In this document: positions 32,890-39,666 of the stretch, piece after piece
Layout of the letters: every line of letters starts with the position of its first letter
Numbering within the stretch: position 1 is the first letter of the stretch
DNA from: an uncultured Elioraea sp.
GTDB lineage: Bacteria > Pseudomonadota > Alphaproteobacteria > Acetobacterales > Acetobacteraceae
Assembly (NCBI GenBank): GCA_938010425.1
Contig: CALLUO010000017.1
Span: 1-39,666 of the forward strand
DNA: 39,666 bases
Direction: 5' to 3'
The notes under the pieces: model-generated
What the model was told of the DNA's origin: nothing
Database searches by the model: none
Seen by the model: the letters and a program-made list of their open reading frames with translations, nothing else
Program-made: the position numbers and the translations under genes

Positions 32890-34845
32890 TCAGCGGACCC
32901 GGTTGGCCACGAGGTCCTGCACCACCGTTGGATCGGCCAGTGTGGAGGTATCACCCAGATTGTCGGTCTCGTTCGCCGCGATCTTGCGCAGGATCCGCCG
33001 CATGATTTTGCCTGAGCGTGTCTTCGGCAGACTAGGAGCCCACTGGATCGCATCCGGCGTCGCGATCGGCCCGATCTCCTTGCGCACCCAGGCGATCAGC
33101 TCCTTCCGAAGCTCCTCAGACGGCTCGACCCCCGCCTTGAGCGTGACGTAGCAATAAATGCCCTGACCCTTGATGTCGTGCGGCATGCCAACGACGGCAG
33201 CTTCCGCCACCGCCGGGTGGGCGACGAGGGCGCTCTCGATCTCGGCTGTCCCCATGCGATGGCCAGCGACGTTCAACACGTCATCCACACGCCCTGTGAT
33301 CCAGTAATAGCCGTCGGCATCGCGGCGGGCTCCGTCGCCCGTGAAGTAGAGACCTGGAAAAGTCGAAAAATAGGTCTGCACAAAACGGTCGTGGTCGCCG
33401 TACACCGTGCGCATCTGGCCGGGCCAAGAGTCCGAAAGGCAGAGGTTCCCCTCCGTCACCCCCTCGAGGATCTTGCCTTCCCCGTCCACCAGCACAGGCT
33501 TGACGCCAGGCAGCGGCAGGGTGGCCGACCCTGGCTTCAAAGCCGTCGCCCCTGGCAGAGGGCTGATCAGGATTCCCCCCGTCTCGGTCTGCCACCACGT
33601 GTCCACCACAGGGCAGCGCTCGTCACCCACCACTCGCCAGTACCACAACCAGGCTTCAGGATTGATTGGCTCACCAACGGAGCCAAGGAGGCGCAGCGAG
33701 GCACGCGAACACTTTTTCACTGGCCCCTCGCCCTCCCGCATCAGGGCGCGGATCGCGGTGGGTGCGGTGTAAAAAATGTTTACTTGGTGCTTGTCCACCA
33801 CTTCCCAGAAGCGGGACACAGAGGGGTAGTTCGGCACGCCCTCGAACATTAGCGTCGTCGCCCCGTTCGCAAGCGGCCCGTAGACAATGTAAGTGTGCCC
33901 CGTGACCCACCCGACGTCAGCCGTGCACCAGTAGATCTCGCCGTCGTGGTAATCGAACACGTATTGATGGGTAAACGACGCCCACACCATGTAGCCGCCG
34001 GTGGTGTGCAGAACCCCCTTCGGCTTACCGGTCGACCCCGAGGTGTAAAGGATGAAAAGGGGATCTTCAGCGCCCATCGGCTCGGGTGGGCAGTCCGGTG
34101 AGGCGGCTGAAACGAGCTCGTGATACCAATGATCGCGGCCGGCGACCATCGGCACATCTGCGCCCGTCCGGCGCACCACGATCACGCTCTTCACCGTCGG
34201 CGCCGTCTTCAACGCCTCATCGGCATTCGCCTTCAGAGGCACCTTCCGTCCGCCGCGCACCCCCTCATCCGCCGTGATCAGCAGCGACGCCTCGCAATCC
34301 TCGATACGCCCGTGCAGGCTTTCCGGCGAAAACCCGCCAAACACAACCGAATGGATGGCGCCAATGCGGGCGCAGGCAAGCATGGCCACCGCCGCCTCGG
34401 GGATCATCGGCAGATAGATCGTCACCCGATCGCCCTTCTTCACGCCAAGCGCCTTCATCGCGTTGGCCAGCCGGCAGACACGCTCGTGCAGGTCGCGGTA
34501 GGTGATGTGCGCGCTGTCCTTTGGGTCGTCTCCCTCCCAAATGATCGCGGTCTGCTCCCCACGCGCAGCGAGGTGACGGTCAAGGCAATTGGCCGAGGCG
34601 TTCAGCACACCATCCTCGAACCAGCGGATTCGGACCGACCCCGTATAGTCGACGTCCTTGATCCGGGTGGGGAATGTCATCCACGAGATGCGTTTGGCCT
34701 CGTTGCGCCAGAAGGAGATCGGGTCGGCCCGCTCGGCCTCCACCATCGCGCGATACTTTGCGGCATCGATGTGGGCCCGGGCCGCCCACTCCGGCTTGAC
34801 CGGGATCACAACGTCGGATGACTTCGGCGACATAATGTCCGGCAT
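32890..34845 (-). CDS. acs: acetyl-CoA synthetase
   Basis: ATG 34845 behind a GGGAGGGAG ribosome site gives [20 protein letters not shown] and 651 residues, standard Acs length. The AMP-binding motif [47 protein letters not shown] and the C-terminal [15 protein letters not shown] are all intact. The last holds the Lys that acetylation controls in other bacteria. It makes acetyl-CoA from acetate, ATP and CoA through acetyl-AMP. It lies downstream of hisA on the same strand, separated by a hairpin and a leader with repeated motifs, so it is probably independently controlled. Confidence 0.97.
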   Translation of the reverse strand: MPDIMSPKSSDVVIPVKPEWAARAHIDAAKYRAMVEAERADPISFWRNEAKRISWMTFPTRIKDVDYTGSVRIRWFEDGVLNASANCLDRHLAARGEQTAIIWEGDDPKDSAHITYRDLHERVCRLANAMKALGVKKGDRVTIYLPMIPEAAVAMLACARIGAIHSVVFGGFSPESLHGRIEDCEASLLITADEGVRGGRKVPLKANADEALKTAPTVKSVIVVRRTGADVPMVAGRDHWYHELVSAASPDCPPEPMGAEDPLFILYTSGSTGKPKGVLHTTGGYMVWASFTHQYVFDYHDGEIYWCTADVGWVTGHTYIVYGPLANGATTLMFEGVPNYPSVSRFWEVVDKHQVNIFYTAPTAIRALMREGEGPVKKCSRASLRLLGSVGEPINPEAWLWYWRVVGDERCPVVDTWWQTETGGILISPLPGATALKPGSATLPLPGVKPVLVDGEGKILEGVTEGNLCLSDSWPGQMRTVYGDHDRFVQTYFSTFPGLYFTGDGARRDADGYYWITGRVDDVLNVAGHRMGTAEIESALVAHPAVAEAAVVGMPHDIKGQGIYCYVTLKAGVEPSEELRKELIAWVRKEIGPIATPDAIQWAPSLPKTRSGKIMRRILRKIAANETDNLGDTSTLADPTVVQDLVANRVR

Positions 34846-34862
34846 GCTCCGCTCCCTCCCGC

Positions 34863-34926
34863 GAAACGTTTCTTTTCCCGCGTGCAACACTGCTCCCGCG
34901 AGCAGCGACTGTGTCTAGCAGCGACT
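34863..34926 (-). promoter_or_regulatory. acs leader with palindrome and direct repeat
   Basis: Two structured motifs lie upstream of acs. A perfect 10-base palindrome, GAAACGTTTC, is at 34863-34872. A 10-base direct repeat, AGCAGCGACT, occurs at 34901-34910 and 34917-34926, 16 bases start to start. Either could bind a regulator of acs. No -35/-10 pair is convincing. Confidence 0.3.
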
Positions 34927-34950
34927 TTATCGCATACTAGTCTAACCGAA

Positions 34951-34980
34951 GTCTCAGGGTGGTGGGAACCCGCCCGAGAC
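34951..34980 (-). terminator. hairpin after hisA, possible terminator
   Basis: Two bases past the hisA stop, the arms GTCTC and GAGAC plus an inner GGGTGG/CCGCCC stem (one bulge, one G-U pair) enclose a short loop. Downstream on the minus strand the sequence TTCGGTTAG is only moderately T-rich. It likely ends or attenuates the his transcript before acs. Confidence 0.5.
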
Positions 34981-34982
34981 AG

Positions 34983-35717
34983 TCAGCCGCACGCCACGGC
35001 TAGTGCCTCGGCCGGGCTGATCCGGCCGTCGTAGAGAGCGCGGCCAAGGATAACCCCTTCAATGCCGGCTTCGGCCTTAGCCCGCACCGCAGCGATGTCC
35101 TCCACTCCCGCAACCCCGCCTGAAGCGATCACCGGCGTGGTCAAGGCCGAGGCGAGCTCCTCCGTCGCTTCGAGATTAAGCCCCCTGAGCATGCCGTCGC
35201 GCGCAATGTCGGTGAACACAATTGCCGCCACACCAGCGTCTTCGTAGGCCAGCGCTAGGTCGAGTGCGCGCATGGTGGTCGTCTCTGCCCAGCCCTCGGT
35301 GGCGACGAACCCCGCCCTGGCGTCGATGCCAACGACGATTCGCCCTGGAAACCGCCGACACGCCTCCCGCACCAGAGCGGGGTCCCTGGCGGCTGCGCTG
35401 CCGAGGATGACACGCGACACCCCAGCGGCAAGCCAACGCTCGATCGAGGCGAGGTCCCGTATACCGCCGCCAAGCTGTACCGGGATCGTCACCGTGGCGA
35501 GGATTGCCGCGACCGCGTCGGCATTCACCGATCTCCCCGCAAAGGCGCCGTCGAGATCAACCACATGAAGCCATGTGAAGCCCGCCTCCTGCCATGCGCG
35601 CGCCTGCGCGGCCGGATTGTCAGCATACACTGTGACCTCGGTCATCTCGCCGCGGCGGAGCCGCACACAGGCCCCCGCCTTCAGGTCGATCGCCGGATAA
35701 ATCGTGATCGGCTTCAC
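34983..35717 (-). CDS. hisA: phosphoribosylformimino-AICAR phosphate isomerase
   Basis: 244 residues from ATG 35717, a complete TIM barrel. [18 protein letters not shown] has the catalytic Asp 11, VGIDARAG the second Asp (132), and [19 protein letters not shown] and [13 protein letters not shown] bind the two phosphates. It catalyses the fourth step of histidine synthesis (ProFAR to PRFAR). It overlaps the GNAT gene by 4 bases. hisF, which normally follows hisA in alphaproteobacteria, is not downstream. Confidence 0.97.
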   Translation of the reverse strand: MKPITIYPAIDLKAGACVRLRRGEMTEVTVYADNPAAQARAWQEAGFTWLHVVDLDGAFAGRSVNADAVAAILATVTIPVQLGGGIRDLASIERWLAAGVSRVILGSAAARDPALVREACRRFPGRIVVGIDARAGFVATEGWAETTTMRALDLALAYEDAGVAAIVFTDIARDGMLRGLNLEATEELASALTTPVIASGGVAGVEDIAAVRAKAEAGIEGVILGRALYDGRISPAEALAVACG

Positions 35718-36325
35718 GACCCCCGCGCGCGCCGCCCCGTGGGCGACAGCTCCTTATAGTAGAAGTGCCCGGCAATTGTTTTGCCATCGATCAGAGCATA
35801 GGCCGGGTGCGTGCCCCAGCGGCGATACCCTCCGCTCTCAAACAGCTGGATGGCGCCCGTCTGCGTCTCCCGCACATCCAGGTTGAGAACCCGCACCCCG
35901 ATCGCTGCCGCATACTCCTCCACCCGCCGCAAGAGAAGCCGCGCGAGACCGAAGCCGCGCGCATAGGGTGCGATGAAGAAGTGCATCAGCTGGGCGGAAA
36001 AGGCCTGCGCCTCGTTGTTGCGCGGCGGACGAACAAGTTGGGCGGCACCGACGATAACCCCATCCATGCGAGCAACGAACAGGCTCCGTTCGGGCACCAG
36101 CAACACGCCTTGGAAATATCGTGCCAGCGTATCGCGCGGCTGCGGCTTCACCCAACCGAAGCCACCGCCTTCGATGATCGCGGCCGCTGTCGCTTCCGCG
36201 AGTTCGGCGAGCTCCCGTTCGGTCAGCGCCTGGACGCGGTCGACCGCAAGCACGGCAGCCGCGCCCTCCACCCGTTGTTCTCGGTCGCCTACCCCCACCC
36301 CCTCGGCCGTTTCGTTCCGTTCCAT
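35714..36325 (-). CDS. GNAT-family N-acetyltransferase inside the his operon
   Basis: 203 residues from ATG 36325. The GNAT core is plain: [17 protein letters not shown] (strands 2-3), [22 protein letters not shown] with an acetyl-CoA loop of the R/Q-x-x-G-x-A type, and [26 protein letters not shown]. The C-terminal [18 protein letters not shown] is typical of small-molecule N-acetyltransferases. The substrate is unknown. It starts 18 bases after hisH and overlaps hisA by ATGA, so it is co-translated with histidine genes. That position may be a passenger arrangement rather than a pathway role. Confidence 0.9.
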   Translation of the reverse strand: MERNETAEGVGVGDREQRVEGAAAVLAVDRVQALTERELAELAEATAAAIIEGGGFGWVKPQPRDTLARYFQGVLLVPERSLFVARMDGVIVGAAQLVRPPRNNEAQAFSAQLMHFFIAPYARGFGLARLLLRRVEEYAAAIGVRVLNLDVRETQTGAIQLFESGGYRRWGTHPAYALIDGKTIAGHFYYKELSPTGRRARGS

Positions 36326-36343
36326 CCGAAACCCTCCTGGCTG

Positions 36344-37009
36344 TCAGGGCCGCCAAGCGAGAAAGTTACCCAGTATTCTGAGCCCAACCGCCTGGCTCTT
36401 CTCAGGGTGAAACTGCACGCCTGCCACATTGCCGCGCGCTACCGCCGCGACAACGGGGCCCCCATAGTCCGTCATTGCAATCACGTCGGAGTCATTCGCC
36501 GCCGCAAACGCGTAAGAGTGCACGAAATACACTGAGCATCTGTGACGAAGCCCTGCCATCAGGGCGTGCCGGGGCTCGCTGACTGTCAGCGCATTCCAGC
36601 CCATGTGCGGATGAGGCAAAGCCCTGCCCGCCTCGTGGCCCGGCAGGTCGCGCAAATGAACCACCTCGCCGCTCAGCCAGCCGAAGCCCTCGTGCACGCC
36701 GTGCTCAAAACCCCGCCCGGCAAGCAACTGCATGCCGACGCAAATGCCGAGAAACGGCACGCCACGACGCCGCACCGCATCGCCCAGCACCTCAAGCATG
36801 CCGGGAAGGCGCGCGAGACCGGCGTAGCATGCGCCGAAAGCGCCTTGGCCCGGCAGCACGATCCGGTCGGCCCGCGCCACCTCGCGTGCCTCTGCCGTCA
36901 CCACCACCCGAACCCCTCGCCCGCTTTCCGCCGCCACACGCTCGAGCGCCTTGGCAGCGGAGCGCAGGTTGCCTGACCCGTAATCGACGACCGCGATTGT
37001 TTCGCTCAC
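36344..37009 (-). CDS. hisH: imidazole glycerol phosphate synthase glutaminase subunit
   Basis: GTG 37009 overlaps the DUF2628 stop by GTGA and gives 221 residues, VSETIAVVDYGSGNLRSAAKAL. The class-I glutaminase motifs are present: PGQGAFGACYAG, FLGICVGMQLL with nucleophile Cys 90, and VAGVQFHPEKS with the His and Glu of the triad. It supplies ammonia to HisF. The frame remains open far upstream, but only as a shadow of hisB and DUF2628. Its obligate partner hisF is not in the window. Confidence 0.96.
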   Translation of the reverse strand: MSETIAVVDYGSGNLRSAAKALERVAAESGRGVRVVVTAEAREVARADRIVLPGQGAFGACYAGLARLPGMLEVLGDAVRRRGVPFLGICVGMQLLAGRGFEHGVHEGFGWLSGEVVHLRDLPGHEAGRALPHPHMGWNALTVSEPRHALMAGLRHRCSVYFVHSYAFAAANDSDVIAMTDYGGPVVAAVARGNVAGVQFHPEKSQAVGLRILGNFLAWRP

Positions 37010-37386
37010 GCCCGCACTGTCCCCCAAGCAAGCAGATCGCGTCGCGCCGAAAGAAGCCGGGCATAGGCCTCGTCCTCGCCGCCCTGGGCCGCAACCACGC
37101 CAACTTCGCGCCAGCCGCGACGGGCTAAGGTCCAGCGTTCGAGGTCGCGAGCGTGAAACCCGATGAGCAACTGCACGCCAAAGCCCACCAGCCCCACAAA
37201 CGGTTCCGGCAGCGGCTGCAGTGCGACCGCCGCAATCGCAGCAAGCGCAAGATAGAGCACGAGGACAAGCCACATCCTCTTGGCGAGAAACCAGAGCATG
37301 GGGAACAAAAAGGCCAGCCACGCGAAGCCTTCGCGCACCAGCACCGGTTCCGCCTGCGGTTTGAGGTGCACCGACCAAACTCGCAT
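37006..37386 (-). CDS. DUF2628 membrane protein
   Basis: 126 residues. ATG 37386 overlaps the hisB stop (TGATG); an in-frame GTG immediately upstream is a second choice. [21 protein letters not shown] opens with the DUF2628 pattern. Two or three hydrophobic segments follow (about residues 22-33, 39-60 and 63-78), then FHARDLERWTLARRGWREVGVV. Function unknown. It occurs between hisB and hisH in many alphaproteobacteria, which supports the call. Confidence 0.88.
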   Translation of the reverse strand: MRVWSVHLKPQAEPVLVREGFAWLAFLFPMLWFLAKRMWLVLVLYLALAAIAAVALQPLPEPFVGLVGFGVQLLIGFHARDLERWTLARRGWREVGVVAAQGGEDEAYARLLSARRDLLAWGTVRA

Positions 37387-37988
37387 CACTCGGCAAGACT
37401 CCCCTTGGTCGAGGGAACCGCCCCGCCCGTGCGGGGGTCGTGCTCCGCCGCCTCCCGCAAGGCCCGCGCCAGCGCTTTAAAGCAGGCCTCGGCAATGTGG
37501 TGGCTGTTCGCCCCAGCCTTCTGCCGCACATGCAGGGTGGCCCCGGCATTGGTGGCGAAGGCGCGAAACCACTCGAGGAAGAGTTCAGTGTCCATCTCGC
37601 CGACCCTTTGGGTCGGAAACGTCACCTCCCAGGCCAGGAAGGGCCGTCCCGACAGGTCAATGGCCACCTCCATGAGCGCCTCGTCCATTGGGATGGTCGC
37701 TGCGCCGAAGCGTCTGATCCCCCGCCGTTCGCCAAGCGCCTCGGCCACCGCCCGCCCCAGCACGATGCCCGTATCCTCGGTGGTGTGATGAAAGTCGACA
37801 GTGAGGTCTCCCTCCGCCCTGAGCACGATGTCGATCGCGCCATGGCGGGCCAGGGCGGTCAGCATGTGGTCGAGGAAGCCGATCCCGGTCGCGATCTGCG
37901 CCTCGCCGGTGCCGTCTAGGTCGATCTCAGCCTCGATCCGGGTCTCGCTCGTTGCGCGCCGGACCGACGCCCTGCGGTGGTGCATCAT
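37386..37988 (-). CDS. hisB: imidazoleglycerol-phosphate dehydratase
   Basis: 200 residues from ATG 37988 (or the next codon, 37985), the monofunctional HisB length. [49 protein letters not shown] and [19 protein letters not shown] contain the His/Glu ligands of the two Mn sites. It dehydrates imidazole glycerol phosphate in histidine synthesis. First gene of the minus operon and divergent from hslV over about 96 bases. That gap contains a short GGCCCG-AAG-CGGGCC inverted repeat (38040-38054) but no clear promoter. Confidence 0.97.
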   Translation of the reverse strand: MMHHRRASVRRATSETRIEAEIDLDGTGEAQIATGIGFLDHMLTALARHGAIDIVLRAEGDLTVDFHHTTEDTGIVLGRAVAEALGERRGIRRFGAATIPMDEALMEVAIDLSGRPFLAWEVTFPTQRVGEMDTELFLEWFRAFATNAGATLHVRQKAGANSHHIAEACFKALARALREAAEHDPRTGGAVPSTKGSLAE

Positions 37989-38084
37989 GGGCCGGCTTCT
38001 AGCCTCGCCTCTTCCTTCCGTCCACGCGGGTTGCCGGCCGGCCCGAAGCGGGCCATTTAGCCAGGAGGCAGGGAAGATTGGGTC

Positions 38085-38633
38085 GTGACAGGGACGAACG
38101 AGCAGGCGTGGCACGGCACGACCATCTTGTGCGTGCGTAAGGAAGGCCGTGTCGCCATGGCTGGCGACGGGCAAGTAAGCCTCGGCCAGACCGTGGTGAA
38201 AGGCAATGCGCGCAAGGTGCGCCGCGTCGGTGGCGGGGCCGTTCTCGCCGGGTTCGCTGGCGCAACCGCTGATGCGTTCACGCTTCTTGAACGGTTGGAA
38301 GCGAAGCTCGAACGCTATCCAGCGCAACTCGAACGCGCCTGTGTTGAACTTGCGAAGGATTGGCGCACGGATCGCTATCTCCGTCGCCTCGAGGCGATGA
38401 TGGCGGTGGCAGACAAAGACCGATCGTTTTTGCTCACCGGCATGGGCGATGTGCTCGAACCCGAGGATGCGATCATCGCCATCGGTTCGGGAGGCAACTA
38501 CGCGCTTGCCGCCGCCCGGGCGCTGATCGACCGCGCTGATATGGATGTGGAGGCGATCGTGCGCCGGGCGATGGCGATCGCGGCGGAGATTTGCGTCTAT
38601 ACCAACGATCGTCTCGTCGTCGAAATCCTATGA
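38085..38633 (+). CDS. hslV: ATP-dependent protease subunit HslV (ClpQ)
   Basis: 182 residues from GTG 38085. After a short propeptide ([11 protein letters not shown]) comes the catalytic Thr 12 in [56 protein letters not shown] and [15 protein letters not shown] are family motifs. It forms the double-hexamer peptidase chamber driven by HslU. It is followed by hslU after 112 bases. The protein has alphaproteobacterial character ([19 protein letters not shown]). Confidence 0.97.
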   Translation: MTGTNEQAWHGTTILCVRKEGRVAMAGDGQVSLGQTVVKGNARKVRRVGGGAVLAGFAGATADAFTLLERLEAKLERYPAQLERACVELAKDWRTDRYLRRLEAMMAVADKDRSFLLTGMGDVLEPEDAIIAIGSGGNYALAAARALIDRADMDVEAIVRRAMAIAAEICVYTNDRLVVEIL

Positions 38634-38745
38634 GGCTGCGGGGGGACGAGGCTTTTCCCGCCGCGCCCCCGTGCGGAGATCTGCGAAGGGGGGGTGTGGG
38701 GAACCACCGTCGTCTCCCCGCTTGTCCGTTGTACCGGAGCGGAGC

Positions 38746-39666
38746 ATGGCCAACTACTCACCGCGCGAGATCGTCTCGGAATTAGATCGGTTCATCGTCG
38801 GACAAAACGATGCCAAACGCGCGGTTGCGATCGCGCTGCGCAACCGCTGGCGCCGCCAGAACGTGGCCGACGGCCTGCGCCAGGAGATCACGCCCAAGAA
38901 CATCCTCATGATCGGCCCCACCGGGGTCGGCAAGACGGAGATCGCCCGCCGCCTGGCGCGGCTCGCCGACGCCCCCTTCATCAAGGTGGAGGTCACCAAG
39001 TTCACCGAGGTGGGGTACGTGGGACGGGACGTGGACACCATCGTGCGCGACTTGGCGGAGGTGGCAGTCAAGCAGACCCGGGAGCAGGAGGCGCGCAAGG
39101 TGCGGCACCGGGCGGAGGAGCTGGCCGAGGAGCGCATCCTGAACGCCTTGCTCCCCGCGGCACGGGGCTTCGGCACCGAAGCGGCACCGGAGGCCGATAG
39201 TGCCACCCGGCAGAAGTTCCGCAAGAAGCTGCGGGAGGGCGAGCTGGACGAGCGGGAGATCGAGATCGAGGTGGCGGCGGTGCAGCCCCACATGGAAATC
39301 TTTGCCCCGCCCGGCATGGAGGAGCTGACCTCTCAAATCCAGGGTCTGTTCCAGAGCCTGGGCGCCGCTCGCCGGCGGCTACGCAAGTTGAAGATCAAGG
39401 AGGCGATGCGGCTCCTCACCGACGAAGAGGCAGCCAAACTCCTGAACGAGGACGAGATCAAGGCCAAGGCGGTGGCCAACGTGGAGCAGAACGGCATCGT
39501 CTTTCTGGACGAGATCGACAAGATCGCAAGCCGCGCCGAGACGGTGGGCGCTGATGTCTCCCGCCAGGGGGTGCAGCGGGATCTGCTGCCCCTGGTGGAG
39601 GGGACCACCGTGTCCACCAAGTACGGCATGATCCGCACCGACCATATCTTGTTCATCGCGAGCGGT
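38746..39666 (+). CDS. hslU: HslU ATPase subunit of the HslUV protease, C-terminus cut by window edge
   Basis: 307 codons from ATG 38746, open at the right edge. Walker A is [10 protein letters not shown] (56-65); a Walker [10 protein letters not shown] lies near residue 252, and [19 protein letters not shown] follows. It unfolds substrates for HslV. The first ~37 residues ([18 protein letters not shown]) are of the usual alphaproteobacterial form. From [20 protein letters not shown] on, including [36 protein letters not shown] and [21 protein letters not shown], it matches the beta/gammaproteobacterial HslU pattern as I recall it. The DNA also seems to use more CGG and GAG codons there than its neighbours. 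A mosaic or transferred gene, or an assembly join, is possible. Confidence 0.95.
   Translation, partial: MANYSPREIVSELDRFIVGQNDAKRAVAIALRNRWRRQNVADGLRQEITPKNILMIGPTGVGKTEIARRLARLADAPFIKVEVTKFTEVGYVGRDVDTIVRDLAEVAVKQTREQEARKVRHRAEELAEERILNALLPAARGFGTEAAPEADSATRQKFRKKLREGELDEREIEIEVAAVQPHMEIFAPPGMEELTSQIQGLFQSLGAARRRLRKLKIKEAMRLLTDEEAAKLLNEDEIKAKAVANVEQNGIVFLDEIDKIASRAETVGADVSRQGVQRDLLPLVEGTTVSTKYGMIRTDHILFIASG

Noticed and set aside
38040-38054. GGCCCG-AAG-CGGGCC inverted repeat between hisB and hslV as a regulator site
   Set aside because: Perfect but only 6-bp arms in very GC-rich DNA; expected by chance often enough that I did not list it as a site.

Overview
This is a GC-rich, gene-dense piece of a bacterial chromosome, most likely from an alphaproteobacterium, plausibly of the Rhodospirillales/Acetobacteraceae type. 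The evidence is gene order plus protein style: argH-lptM-lysA-TIGR02302 with a divergent tlpA; rsmG-parA-parB with a parS site in the start of rsmG; hslVU divergent from a his operon that carries a DUF2628 gene; and a DUF2842-like protein. The assignment is by recognition only, with no database search. I saw no tRNA, rRNA, CRISPR array, transposase or phage gene, and apart from decayed genes no stretch over 300 bases lacks a gene.

Region 1 (1-13.4 kb, minus strand) looks like one catabolic and uptake operon. It reads, in order of transcription, a branched-chain-type ABC importer (binding protein, LivH, LivM, LivG, LivF), HyuB, HyuA, an isochorismatase-fold protein and a fumarate-reductase-like flavoprotein. 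After a 197-bp gap comes a large FAD/4Fe-4S 2-hydroxyacid dehydrogenase that runs off the left edge. Most junctions overlap by 4-16 bases. The inferred job is import of a small N-containing or amide compound, ATP-dependent activation or ring opening by HyuAB, then hydrolysis and flavin oxidation. The substrate is unknown.

Region 2 (13.4-15.2 kb) holds two decayed genes joined head to head: an ornithine cyclodeaminase-like gene (minus) and a DAO-family flavoenzyme (plus). Both have lost their 5' ends at the same point, near 14,220. Region 3 (15.2-18.8 kb, minus) is apt, a LOV-domain (blue-light) hybrid histidine kinase and a D-2-hydroxyacid dehydrogenase. Region 4 (18.8-23.5 kb, plus) is a DUF2842-like membrane protein and a ugpBAEC glycerol-3-phosphate importer.

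Region 5 (23.7-32.7 kb) is core genome: TIGR02302, lysA, lptM and argH on minus; tlpA, a frameshifted thioredoxin-fold 2Fe-2S ferredoxin, rsmG (with parS), parA and parB on plus. Region 6 (32.9-39.7 kb) is acs, then hisA, a GNAT acetyltransferase, hisH, DUF2628 and hisB on minus, and hslV-hslU on plus, with hslU cut by the right edge. The his operon stops at hisA with a hairpin and no hisF follows. The body of hslU resembles beta/gammaproteobacterial HslU more than alphaproteobacterial HslU.

The strongest leads are the LOV kinase, the HyuAB operon with its cysteine-less isochorismatase-fold member, the head-to-head pseudogene junction and the mosaic-looking hslU.
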